A stretch of DNA of 64,000 bases from Roseiarcus sp963741845 (GTDB lineage: Bacteria; Pseudomonadota; Alphaproteobacteria; Rhizobiales; Beijerinckiaceae): the NCBI GenBank assembly GCA_963741845.1, contig CAVUJV010000024.1, positions 248,001 through 312,000 of the forward strand, read 5' to 3'. Numbering within the stretch: the stretch's first letter is position 1; the number at the start of each line of letters is the position of its first letter. A program made the translations under genes and the position numbers. The notes beneath the pieces are model-generated. The model worked only from the letters and a program-made list of their open reading frames with translations. It was not told the origin of the DNA and searched no databases. Shown piece after piece: positions 46,224 through 54,617 of the stretch.

Positions 46224-47299
46224 CGCGCCCGCCCCTGCACGCGCTCGTCATTCACGTAGACGAACAGCCGCTCGGGATTGATCTCGAGATAGGCCTCATC
46301 GCCCGCGATCGACAGGTCGCGCGGGACCGACGCGAAGACGTCGTGCGCGCCCAGCTTGACCCGCGCCAGGCGCCTGCGGCCGAGATCCTCGACTTTTTGC
46401 ACCGATACCCTCAGGCCCCCGGCGTTCGTAAGCGTCGCAAAATCGGGGCGGAACCCCAGCTTCACGTCACTCCCGGGGGCCGGAGCCGCATAGGTCCGGT
46501 TCAGCGCGATCGTCTGGCCTGCGACGCGCGCCTCGGCGCCGGCGACCTCCGCCTCGATCAGGTTCATGCCCGGCGAACCGATAAAATAGCCGACAAATGT
46601 GTGCTCCGGCTGCTCGAACAATTCTGCGGGGGTCGCCATCTGGAGAACGCGGCCGTCCTTCATCACCACGACTTCGTCGGCGAAGGTCAGCGCCTCGATC
46701 TGGTCGTGGGTGACATAGATCATCAGCACATCGAGGGCGCGATGCACCGCCTTGAGTTTCGACCGCAGCTCCCATTTAAGCGCCGGGTCGATCACGGTTA
46801 GCGGCTCGTCGAACAGCACCGCGGCCACGTCGGAGCGGACGAGGCCCCGGCCGAGCGAAATCTTCTGTTTGACGTCGGCCGTGAGGCCGCGCGCGGGGCG
46901 ACCGAGATCCTGAGTGAGATCAAGAAGCTTCGCGATCTCGCCGACCCTGGCCCTGATGGCCGCGCGGTCGAGGCCACGGTTCTTCAGCGGGAAGGCCAGA
47001 TTCTGCGCGACCGTCATCGTGTCGTAGATCACAGGGAACTGGAAGACCTGCGCGATGTTGCGCTGCTCTGTGGGCAACCGGGTCACGTCCTTGTCGTCAA
47101 ACAGGAGCCTACCCTGCGACGGGATCACGAGACCCGAGATGATATTGAGCAGGGTGGTCTTGCCGCAGCCCGAGGGGCCGAGCAACGCATAGGCGCGGCC
47201 GTCTCGCCACACGTGATCGATTGGCTTCAGCGCGTACTCGACCGGCACGGAATCCGGCTGATAGCTATGGGCGACGCCGTCGAGGGTGATACGCGCCAT
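46220..47299 (-). CDS. glpT: Glycerol ABC transporter ATP-binding protein GlpT
   Basis: A 359-residue ABC ATPase with Walker A LLGPSGCGKTTLL and Walker B AVLFDEPLTVID. The signature region is degenerate: RGLTADVKQKISLGRG replaces LSGGQ, as is usual in one subunit of this transporter. A TOBE-like C-terminal domain follows. It forms a heterodimer with GlpS. Distinct from the E. coli glycerol-3-phosphate antiporter of the same name. Confidence 0.88.
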   Translation of the reverse strand: MARITLDGVAHSYQPDSVPVEYALKPIDHVWRDGRAYALLGPSGCGKTTLLNIISGLVIPSQGRLLFDDKDVTRLPTEQRNIAQVFQFPVIYDTMTVAQNLAFPLKNRGLDRAAIRARVGEIAKLLDLTQDLGRPARGLTADVKQKISLGRGLVRSDVAAVLFDEPLTVIDPALKWELRSKLKAVHRALDVLMIYVTHDQIEALTFADEVVVMKDGRVLQMATPAELFEQPEHTFVGYFIGSPGMNLIEAEVAGAEARVAGQTIALNRTYAAPAPGSDVKLGFRPDFATLTNAGGLRVSVQKVEDLGRRRLARVKLGAHDVFASVPRDLSIAGDEAYLEINPERLFVYVNDERVQGRAR

Positions 47300-47311
47300 C
47301 GCCGTCCCCTC

Positions 47312-48391
47312 TCACCCATCGGCGCCGATCGCGACCAGCGCGCCGGCCGGATCGAAGACGAAAACGCGCGATACGTCGACGCGCACGTCCACCGCCTGAC
47401 CGGGTTGGCGGGCGCTCACGCCGCGTTCGACGCAGACCATCGTGCCATAGGCAGTCTCGATGTGAACGAAGCTCTCCGAGCCGCTGATCTCCGCAACCGC
47501 GATATTGCCTTCGAAACTCAGCGAAGCGGGCGGCGCATCGTCGAGGCTGATCGCCTCAGACCGGAAGGCGAGCGTGTATCGGCCGTCCGCAAGCCGCCTC
47601 AGCATTCCGACGGCGGGGACCCTGTGAAACTCGCCGAAATGAAGGATGTCGTTCTCCTTGGCGATCTGCATTTCGTTAAGCGGCGGATCGGAGAACACGC
47701 GGGCCGATTCGATATTGTCGGGCCGATGATAGACGCGTTCCGTCGGGCCGAACTGCATGACGCGCCCCTGCGAAAGCGTCGCCGTATGGCCACCGAGCAG
47801 CAACGCCTCGAGCGGCTCGGTGGTGGCGTAGACCAGCGTCGCGCCGGATTCCCTGAAGATGCGGGGGAGCTCCTCCCGCAATTCTTCACGCAGCTTGTAG
47901 TCGAGATTGGCGAGCGGCTCGTCCAGGAGGACGAGATCGACATCCTTCACGATCGCGCGGGCGATCGCCGTCCGCTGCTGCTGGCCGCCCGACAATTGCG
48001 AGGGCAGCCGCTCGAGAAAAGCCTCGAGTTCGAGCACCCTCGCCGCCCGGCGCACGCGCTTGTCGACCTCGACGGCCGGAAAGCGGGCGACCCGCAGGGG
48101 CGAGGCGATGTTCTCGTAGACCGTCAGAGACGGATAGTTGATGAACTGCTGGTACACCATGGCGACCGAGCGGCGCTGCACCGGAACGCCGGTGACGTCC
48201 TTGTCGCCTGCGAAGATGCGCCCGCTGCTCGGCTTGTCGAGGCCCGCCATGAGCCGCATCAGTGTCGTCTTGCCCGAGAGGGTCGGGCCGAGCAGAATGT
48301 TCATGCCCCCGCGTTCCAGCGCCAGCGAGACGCTGTCGATGATGGCGTCGTCGCCAGCGGTGACGGTGATGCTTTCGAGGCGTACGCTCAT
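47312..48391 (-). CDS. glpS: Glycerol ABC transporter ATP-binding protein GlpS
   Basis: A 359-residue ABC ATPase starting MSVRLESITVTAGDDAIIDSV. Walker A is variant (GPTLSGKTTLM, with Leu and Ser in place of the usual small residues), the signature is LSGGQQQRTAIARA and Walker B is LVLLDEPLANLD. The switch His is replaced by Thr (YATTEPLEALLL), so one ATP site may be weak, complementing GlpT's degenerate signature. The first gene of glpSTPQUV, divergent from glpR. Confidence 0.88.
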   Translation of the reverse strand: MSVRLESITVTAGDDAIIDSVSLALERGGMNILLGPTLSGKTTLMRLMAGLDKPSSGRIFAGDKDVTGVPVQRRSVAMVYQQFINYPSLTVYENIASPLRVARFPAVEVDKRVRRAARVLELEAFLERLPSQLSGGQQQRTAIARAIVKDVDLVLLDEPLANLDYKLREELREELPRIFRESGATLVYATTEPLEALLLGGHTATLSQGRVMQFGPTERVYHRPDNIESARVFSDPPLNEMQIAKENDILHFGEFHRVPAVGMLRRLADGRYTLAFRSEAISLDDAPPASLSFEGNIAVAEISGSESFVHIETAYGTMVCVERGVSARQPGQAVDVRVDVSRVFVFDPAGALVAIGADG

Positions 48392-48660
48392 GCTTCGACG
48401 GACCCCTGGGCGCCGCGCGCGGCGAAGGCAGCCCGGTGTTTGTGGCCGAGCCCGTCGATTTGTGAAAGAGCCCCGGGAAGCGGATTTTGCTGAGGGCCTG
48501 ACGATTGGATCGACCGGCGCAACGGAGCGAGGCGCTGGCTCCCATTGTGACGATGGTCGAGGCCCACCCACGCGTCCCCCTCTTTTTGTCTTTTCGCTTT
48601 CCATGGCATATACGAACCAAACGCAACATGCAAGCAACCAAAACGAACATGAGTTGATAA
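48392..48660. other. Divergent control region between glpS and glpR
   Basis: 269 bases with no gene. The part next to glpR is AT-richer than the surroundings (from about 48590) and holds the two ACGAAC half-sites. It must contain the promoters of glpSTPQUV and glpR. Confidence 0.6.
48612..48648. promoter_or_regulatory. Putative GlpR half-sites before glpR and glpS
   Basis: Two direct ACGAAC motifs (48612-48617 and 48643-48648, the second extended to ACGAACATGA) lie 31 bp apart, about three helical turns. They sit between the divergent glpS and glpR genes. CGAACAT is the half-site known for GlpR of E. coli. Confidence 0.6.
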
Positions 48661-49488
48661 ATGGCCCTTCGAAGGGAGGAATTGACCCAGACCGGCGCGA
48701 CGCTGAGCGACCGGCAGAACGAGATCATCCAGCTGGCGCGGGCGATCGGCCGGGTGACCGTCGAGGATCTGGCGGCGCGCTTCGACGTGACGCCCCAGAC
48801 GATCCGCCGGGACCTCAACGAATTGTGCGATCGCCGCGTGCTCTCGAGAACCCACGGCGGCGCTATCATTTCGTCGTCTGTCGAGAACGTGTCCTACGAG
48901 GCGCGGCGCTTCATCGCCGCCGACGCCAAGCGCGCGATCGGGATCGCCGCCGCTGCGCTGATTCCCAACAAATCGTCGCTGTTCATCAATGTCGGAACGA
49001 CGACGGAGGAAGTCGCCTCCGCGCTGACCGGACATGAACAGCTGCTCGTCATCACCAACAATCTCAACGTCGCAATGAGCCTGTACCGCCAGCCCTCGAT
49101 AGACGTGATCGTGGCGGGAGGCCCGGTCCGGCGGTCGGACGGCGCCGTTATCGGCAGCGCCGCGGTAGGCCTGATCGGCCAGTTCAAGGTCGACACCGCC
49201 GTCATCGGGGCCTCGGCCCTCGACGAGGACGGCACGCTGCTCGACTACGACGCGCTTGAGGTCAACGTCTCCCGCGCGATCATCGAGAATGCCCGGAGGG
49301 TGCTGCTCGTCTGCGACCGGATGAAACTGCAGCGCGCGGCGCCCGTCCGCATCGCCCACATTTCGCAGATCGACGTCTTCGTCACCGACCGGCTCGATTC
49401 CCCGGCCTTGCGCCAGGTGTGCGCGGCCCACCACGTCCAGGTCGTGGAAGCGCTGTCCCAAGCGCCCGACGACGAGGACGAGGGCTGA
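48661..49488 (+). CDS. glpR: DeoR-family regulator GlpR
   Basis: A 275-residue DeoR-type repressor. The helix-turn-helix is VTVEDLAARFDVTPQTIRRDLNELCDRRVLSRTHGGA. The sugar-phosphate-binding C-terminal domain has INVGTTTEEVASAL, VAGGPVRRSDGAVIG and IGASALDEDGTLLDYDALEV. Divergent from glpSTPQUV and just upstream of glpD, so it most likely represses both and responds to glycerol-3-phosphate. A TTG at 48682 closely follows GGGAGG but spacing is short, so the ATG was kept. Confidence 0.9.
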   Translation: MALRREELTQTGATLSDRQNEIIQLARAIGRVTVEDLAARFDVTPQTIRRDLNELCDRRVLSRTHGGAIISSSVENVSYEARRFIAADAKRAIGIAAAALIPNKSSLFINVGTTTEEVASALTGHEQLLVITNNLNVAMSLYRQPSIDVIVAGGPVRRSDGAVIGSAAVGLIGQFKVDTAVIGASALDEDGTLLDYDALEVNVSRAIIENARRVLLVCDRMKLQRAAPVRIAHISQIDVFVTDRLDSPALRQVCAAHHVQVVEALSQAPDDEDEG

Positions 49489-49614
49489 GGCGCCTCCGCG
49501 TCGGGACAGGGGACGCTTCACGCCGGAAGAAGCCCTTGCGCATCCGAATGGGGTTCGTTTGCTTCACTTGGGAGCCCATTGAGGCTAGTTGCGCATCGCT
49601 ATTTTTTCTCTTAA

Positions 49615-49656
49615 GTTCGTCCGAACGCCAAAAACGAACACAAACGCAAAACGAAC
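49615..49656. promoter_or_regulatory. Putative GlpR operator cluster before glpD
   Basis: A perfect palindrome GTTCGTCCGAAC (49615-49626) is followed by ACGAAC at 49634-49639 and again at 49651-49656. It lies 20-60 bp before the glpD start and uses the same half-site as the glpR/glpS region. Confidence 0.65.
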
Positions 49657-49675
49657 TGCGGCCGGGAGGGGACGT

Positions 49676-51214
49676 TTGGACCGGGCTTTCGACCTCGCGA
49701 TCGTCGGAGGCGGGATCAACGGGTGCGGGATCGCGCGCGATGCGGCCGGCCGCGGCCTCGCCGTCTTCCTGTGCGAGCAGGATGACCTCGCGAGCGGCAC
49801 GTCTTCCGCCGCCACCAAGCTGATCCACGGCGGCCTGCGCTACCTGGAATATTACGAGTTTCGCCTGGTGCGCGAGGCGCTGATGGAGCGCGAGGCGCTG
49901 TGGCGCATCGCGCCGCACATCATTTGGCCCCTGCGCTTCGTCCTGCCCTATCACAAGGGGCTCAGGCCGCCGTGGATGCTGCGGCTCGGCCTCTTCCTCT
50001 ACGACCATCTCGGCGGCCGCGAGCTTCTGCCGCCGACCCGAACCCTCGACCTGACCCAAGATCCGGCCGGGCGGCCCCTGAAGGCCGGAGAATTCCGGCG
50101 CGGCTTCGAATATTCGGACTGCTGGGCGGATGACGCCCGCCTCGTCGTCCTCAACGCCCGCGACGCCGCGGACCGCGGCGCCGTGATCCGCACCCGCGCC
50201 AAAGCCGTCTCCGCGGAACGCGGCGCGTCCGAATGGACGCTGTCCGTGCAGAACCGGCGCACCGGCGCCGTCGAGACGGTAAGGTCCAAAGTCCTCGTCA
50301 ACGCTGGGGGCCCGTGGGTCGCCGACGTTCTGGCCCTCGCCCGCCCCGGCCGGACCGGCGCGGGCGTGCGGCTCGTGCAGGGGTCGCATATCGTCGTGCG
50401 CAGACTCTACGAGCACGATCGCTGCTACATCTTCCAGAACAGCGACAACCGGATCATCTTCGCGATTCCCTACGAGCAGGACTTCACCCTCATCGGCACG
50501 ACCGACCGCGACTATGTCGGCGACCCCGCCCGCGTGACGGCCTCGCAGGAGGAGATCGACTATCTCTGCAAGTCGGCGAGCGAGTATTTTGCCGCGCCGG
50601 TCGAGCCTTCGGATGTCGTATGGACCTATTCCGGAGTCCGGCCGCTCTACGACGACGGCGCGAGCGAAGCGCAGGCCGCGACCCGCGACTATGTGATCGA
50701 GCTCGACGACCGCGACGGCGCGCCGATCCTGTCGATCTTCGGCGGCAAGATCACGACCTACCGCCGGCTCGCTCAACATGCGCTCGAAAAGCTCGACGCC
50801 TGGCTCACGCCCGAAGCCCGCGCAAAACGCGACTGGACCGCCGAAGCCCCTCTGCCCGGCGGCGACTTTCCTGTCCAGGGCTTCGAGGCCCTGGTCGCCG
50901 ATCTCGCGCGCGACTATCGCTGGCTGGACGCCAGGCTCTGCCGGCGGCTTGCGCGCGCCTATGGAACACGCGCGCGGCGCATCCTCGGCGACGCAACGAG
51001 CCTTGCGGCGCTCGGACGCAACTTCGGCGCCGGGCTTACCGAGGCCGAGGCCCTCTATCTCATGCGCGAGGAATGGGCGGAGGAAGCCGCCGACGTCCTC
51101 TGGCGGCGCTCGAAGCTCGGCTTGCGCCTCTCGGGCGGTGAGACGGCGGCGCTCGCGGACTTCATGACCGCCCGCCGCGAGCAGGACGCAGACACGTTGA
51201 GTTCGCCGCGATGA
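49676..51214 (+). CDS. glpD: Glycerol-3-phosphate dehydrogenase GlpD
   Basis: A 512-residue FAD-dependent, membrane-associated aerobic glycerol-3-phosphate dehydrogenase feeding electrons to quinone. The FAD loop FDLAIVGGGINGCGIARDAAGRG, SGTSSAATKLIHGGLRYLEYYEFRLVREAL and the C-terminal GGKITTYRRLAQHALEKL are intact. The start is a TTG just after GGGAGGGG; the 29 in-frame residues upstream overlap the operator region. glpF and glpK are not in this window. Confidence 0.95.
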   Translation: MDRAFDLAIVGGGINGCGIARDAAGRGLAVFLCEQDDLASGTSSAATKLIHGGLRYLEYYEFRLVREALMEREALWRIAPHIIWPLRFVLPYHKGLRPPWMLRLGLFLYDHLGGRELLPPTRTLDLTQDPAGRPLKAGEFRRGFEYSDCWADDARLVVLNARDAADRGAVIRTRAKAVSAERGASEWTLSVQNRRTGAVETVRSKVLVNAGGPWVADVLALARPGRTGAGVRLVQGSHIVVRRLYEHDRCYIFQNSDNRIIFAIPYEQDFTLIGTTDRDYVGDPARVTASQEEIDYLCKSASEYFAAPVEPSDVVWTYSGVRPLYDDGASEAQAATRDYVIELDDRDGAPILSIFGGKITTYRRLAQHALEKLDAWLTPEARAKRDWTAEAPLPGGDFPVQGFEALVADLARDYRWLDARLCRRLARAYGTRARRILGDATSLAALGRNFGAGLTEAEALYLMREEWAEEAADVLWRRSKLGLRLSGGETAALADFMTARREQDADTLSSPR

Positions 51215-51254
51215 GTTGCTAGTCCGGATTCAAAAGAACAGCGGGAAGCCCAGG

Positions 51255-51926
51255 ATGGCGGCAGGCGAAGTCCAGGTGAGAGGCTTGTTCGCGACGCCGG
51301 TCGCGGCGCTCATGCTGCCCGACGCCGAGGCGCGCAATGCCGAGCTCGAGCGGATTATCCTCAAGCGCCGCGAGGAGCGCGTAACGCTCGGCGCCTCCAA
51401 TATCGGCGGCTGGCACTCGAGCCGGGACTTCCCATCTTGGGGCGGCAAGCGCGGCGAAGAGGTGCTGGCGGTCGCCCGCTCGGTCGTCACGCAGCTCACC
51501 TCCGACCGCGACGGCAAGCCGGTCAAGCCGGACTGGACCATGGAGGCCTGGGCCAATGTCAACGGGCCCGGCGATTCCAATTCCTGCCACTACCATCCCG
51601 GCTCGTTCTGGTCAGGGAGCTATTACGTCAGCGACGGCGGCTGCGCGGACAATTCCACGCTCGGCGGAGAGTTCGAGATGTTCGACCCGCGCGGCCCCTC
51701 GCCGATGATGCACGCTCCCTCGCTCAAATTCGCGGGCGAGGACGGCCTCTCGGCCGGAAGCGCCGAAACCATCCGCCCACGCGCCGGTCTCATGTTCATC
51801 TTTCCGTCCTTCCTCCTGCATGCTGTCCGTCCGTACCGCGGGAACGGCCTGCGCATTTCGATCGCTTTCAACTTCGGGCTCTACCGGCCGCTGCAGGAGA
51901 CGGGCGGCGAGGAGGCTCGCCCATGA
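51255..51926 (+). CDS. 2-oxoglutarate-Fe(II) oxygenase family protein
   Basis: A 223-residue protein of the family annotated as putative 2OG-Fe(II) oxygenase (TIGR02466-like). It has the jelly-roll iron ligands in NSCHYHPGSFWSGSYYVSD and LLHAVRPYRGNGLRISIAFNF (His, then Arg for 2-oxoglutarate). An Asn-rich segment ADNSTLGGEFEMFDPRG lies between. The substrate is unknown; relatives sit beside TPR or sulfotransferase genes, and a TPR gene is found two genes on. The ATG at 51255 was taken because the residues before it look non-coding. Confidence 0.8.
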   Translation: MAAGEVQVRGLFATPVAALMLPDAEARNAELERIILKRREERVTLGASNIGGWHSSRDFPSWGGKRGEEVLAVARSVVTQLTSDRDGKPVKPDWTMEAWANVNGPGDSNSCHYHPGSFWSGSYYVSDGGCADNSTLGGEFEMFDPRGPSPMMHAPSLKFAGEDGLSAGSAETIRPRAGLMFIFPSFLLHAVRPYRGNGLRISIAFNFGLYRPLQETGGEEARP

Positions 51927-51989
51927 ACCGCTATCGCGGCTGGCGCGAGGACTGTCGCGCGGACCCTCGCCAGGCCTGTGGCATAGCCC

Positions 51990-52709
51990 ATGCGCGTCAC
52001 GTTCCGCTGCGACCCCGCGCTCATCGACCGCATCCCGCGTCCCATCCCCGCGCGGCGCGCGCTGCCGGACTGGCTGCGCGACATGCCGGCCGAGGCTTTC
52101 TCTGAAACGCATGGCATGGACGTTCGCACCGTCAAGCAATGCCCGCCCTTCGTCGACGCCATGTCGCATGGCTTCATCATGCCGCTCGCCTGCGACGTCG
52201 AGGTGAAGGGCGGCAAATTCTCGTGGCGCTGGGACCTGCCGCCTTTATCGGTCGAAACCCATCCGCGCTCGCCGATGAGCTTCCACGTTCCCGCGCAGGC
52301 CGCCGGCGCGCCCTTCCATGATCCGAGGCGGGCGATCGTCAAGTTCAACAGCTTCTGGACCATAGAGTTGGAGCCCGGATATTCGCTGTTCGCCATGCAT
52401 CCTGCGAACCGCGAGGATCTGCCGTTTCGGCTGCTCGCCGGGCTGGTCGATTCCGACCGCTTCGCGGATGTCGGGATCCTCTTTCCGGCCATCTGGACCG
52501 ATGCCGATTTCTCCGGCGTGCTGCCGGCCGGGACGCCGATCGCACAATGCTTTCCGGTCGCGCGGGAGACGCTGGATCTCGCCTTCGAGCCGTTCTCGTC
52601 TGAACGAAGCAAGTCATACGACGCAACGGCGCGTGCGCTGCTCAACGAGCATGGCGTCTACCGACGTCGTTATCGCGCCCGTCGCCGCGCTCAAGCCTCA
52701 AGCGACTGA
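51990..52709 (+). CDS. Conserved hypothetical protein
   Basis: A 239-residue cytoplasmic protein, family not recognised. It starts MRVTFRCDPALIDRIPRPIPARRALPDWLRDMPAE. Further segments look conserved: VKQCPPFVDAMSHGFIMPLACDVEV, SFWTIELEPGYSLFAMHPANREDLPF and FPAIWTDADFSGVLPAGTPIAQCFPV. These suggest a compact beta-rich fold without membrane segments. It follows the 2OG oxygenase by 63 bp and its 3' end overlaps the convergent TPR gene by 19 bp. Confidence 0.7.
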   Translation: MRVTFRCDPALIDRIPRPIPARRALPDWLRDMPAEAFSETHGMDVRTVKQCPPFVDAMSHGFIMPLACDVEVKGGKFSWRWDLPPLSVETHPRSPMSFHVPAQAAGAPFHDPRRAIVKFNSFWTIELEPGYSLFAMHPANREDLPFRLLAGLVDSDRFADVGILFPAIWTDADFSGVLPAGTPIAQCFPVARETLDLAFEPFSSERSKSYDATARALLNEHGVYRRRYRARRRAQASSD

Positions 52710-53692
52710 CGTAAGGCGCCAAGGTCGAGCCACACCTCTCCCGTTGGGGCGGCGGCGAGCGCCTGGGCAATTCGCCCGAATGTGCCCGGCCGAGCGCGCA
52801 TCGCTTGCCGGTAGGCCTGGCGCGCGCCCGCAAGATCGCCGGTCTCCTGCAGCGCGGCTCCAAGATTGACCGCTGCCTCCGCAAGCTCGGGCTCGGTCTC
52901 AAGCGCTCTGCGATAGGCGGCGATCGCGGCCGGCCAATCGCACATGTCCTCCGCAACGAGGCCGAGGGCGAACCAGGCCTTACCCGAGCGTGGATCTTTT
53001 GCGACCGCTCTTTCGAGCGCGCTGCGGGCTGACGGGCTGTCGCCCAGATCCCTCAAGGCGCGACCCAGTTGGAACGCAATCTCGAAGCTGGGCTCCAAAG
53101 TCTCCGCGACGCGGAGCGCCTCGACCAATTCCCGGCTTCTGCCAAGGCCCTGGAGGATGGCGGCGCAGCGCTGATAGAGCTGAGCGGCAGGCGCTGCTCG
53201 CGCAGCTTTTGTCAGCGCAGCGAGCGCCGCCTCGAGCTTCCCGGCCGTCTGGAGGGCAAGTCCCAATCTCGTCCAACCTGACGCATCGTCGGGGAAGCTC
53301 TTGAGGCAATGATCGAGGATCGCCTGAGCGGCAGGGTCGCCCTGCTCCAACAACGCGAGGCAGGCCATGAAGGCCGGTTCGGCTCGTTCGGGCGCAAGCG
53401 CCATCGCACGGCGGAAAAATGTCGCGGCGCTCGCGCCGTCTCCCGACGCTCGGGCCGCGTGGCCCGCTACGATGAGGGCGCCCACATGTTCTGGCTGCAG
53501 CTCCAGCGCCAATTCCGCCCAACGCCGGGCCGCTGTTGCGTCGCCCTTCCTCAAGGCGATCGTCGCGGCGAGCCGATGAAGCGCAGGATCGCGGGGTTGG
53601 GCGTCGAGCAGCCCCCGGCACAGGTCTTCCGCGCCCAGCAAGTTTCCCTCCTGCAGCCGCGACAAAACTCCGTCCAAACCCGTGACGCTCAT
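52691..53692 (-). CDS. Tetratricopeptide repeat protein
   Basis: A 333-residue, almost entirely helical protein with about eight TPR units (for example DPALHRLAATIALRKGDATAARRWAELALELQPEH and GKAWFALGLVAEDMCDWPAAIAAYRRALETEPEL). No signal peptide or enzymatic domain. Its 3' end overlaps the convergent hypothetical gene. TPR proteins of this kind bind partner proteins; the neighbouring oxygenase is a candidate. Confidence 0.85.
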   Translation of the reverse strand: MSVTGLDGVLSRLQEGNLLGAEDLCRGLLDAQPRDPALHRLAATIALRKGDATAARRWAELALELQPEHVGALIVAGHAARASGDGASAATFFRRAMALAPERAEPAFMACLALLEQGDPAAQAILDHCLKSFPDDASGWTRLGLALQTAGKLEAALAALTKAARAAPAAQLYQRCAAILQGLGRSRELVEALRVAETLEPSFEIAFQLGRALRDLGDSPSARSALERAVAKDPRSGKAWFALGLVAEDMCDWPAAIAAYRRALETEPELAEAAVNLGAALQETGDLAGARQAYRQAMRARPGTFGRIAQALAAAPTGEVWLDLGALRQSLEA

Positions 53693-53891
53693 GCCGCGAG
53701 AAGCTCCTGGCTCGGCGGGCTACCTATTTCTATCGGTTTCCCTGGCGCAAGAAAGGGCGTTATCACGCTCGGATGGCGGGAAGCGCCTCCGTTCGTGCCG
53801 GCCGACGGCCTCTTCGCCTTCGCCAGAGACAGCCACGCCAAGCCGGTCCGTCGCCGGACATCGCGCGACAATCAAGAGGGCATGGTCCTCA

Positions 53892-54617
53892 TCACAGACT
53901 GAGATGGTCGAGAACCCGAGCCCGCGTATCGGAGTCGCACGGCCCTTCGTCGTCGATCTCTCCCATCTTGAGGACCGCCCAGCGATCGGCGACGCGCAGC
54001 GCGAAATCCAGATTCTGCTCAATGATAAGCATGGCGGTTCCGTCCCGCGAACGCTCGTCGCTCAGAACGCCGGCGATGCGATCGATCACCGAAGGTTGCA
54101 GGCCCTCTGAAATCTCATCGATGAGGAGGAGCCGAGGCCGAAGCATGAGGGCGCGAGCGAGAACCAGCATCTTTTGCTCGCCGCCCGACAACGTGCCGGC
54201 CCGCTGCCTGAGTCGGTCCTTGAGAAACGGAAAATAGTTGAAGACATGCGCGAGCGCGGGATCGAGCTGCGCATCCGTCCGCACGGCGAGCCGCAGGTTG
54301 TCCCGGATCGAGAGGTCCTGGAAGAGCGGCTGCTCCTGCGGCGCGTAGCCGAGGCCCCACGCGATCAGCCGCGCGGGCGTCAGGGTTGCGCGGTCCACGC
54401 CCCCGACATGAATGACGCCGCTCCGCAATGGCACAAGACCGAGAATGGTCTTGAGCAGGGTGGTTTTGCCCATGCCGTTCTTGCCGAGCACGGTCACGAT
54501 CTCGCCCGTCCCCACGGACAGGCTTACCGACTTCACAACCGAGATTGCGCCATAGCCGCTCGACACGTCGCGCAGGCGAAGCATCTCGGCGGCGCCGCTC
54601 GCGCCTGCGTCAGACAT
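53892..54617 (-). CDS. Branched-chain amino acid/amide ABC transporter ATP-binding protein (LivF type)
   Basis: A 241-residue ABC ATPase with Walker A GKNGMGKTTLLKT, signature LSGGEQKMLVLARAL and Walker B LLLIDEISEGLQP. The ATG at 54617 lies inside the end of the LivM-LivG gene, so translation is coupled. With LivH, LivM-LivG and the binding protein it forms a Liv-type importer. Amidase and formamidase genes next to the operon suggest an amide rather than an amino acid. Confidence 0.9.
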   Translation of the reverse strand: MSDAGASGAAEMLRLRDVSSGYGAISVVKSVSLSVGTGEIVTVLGKNGMGKTTLLKTILGLVPLRSGVIHVGGVDRATLTPARLIAWGLGYAPQEQPLFQDLSIRDNLRLAVRTDAQLDPALAHVFNYFPFLKDRLRQRAGTLSGGEQKMLVLARALMLRPRLLLIDEISEGLQPSVIDRIAGVLSDERSRDGTAMLIIEQNLDFALRVADRWAVLKMGEIDDEGPCDSDTRARVLDHLSL

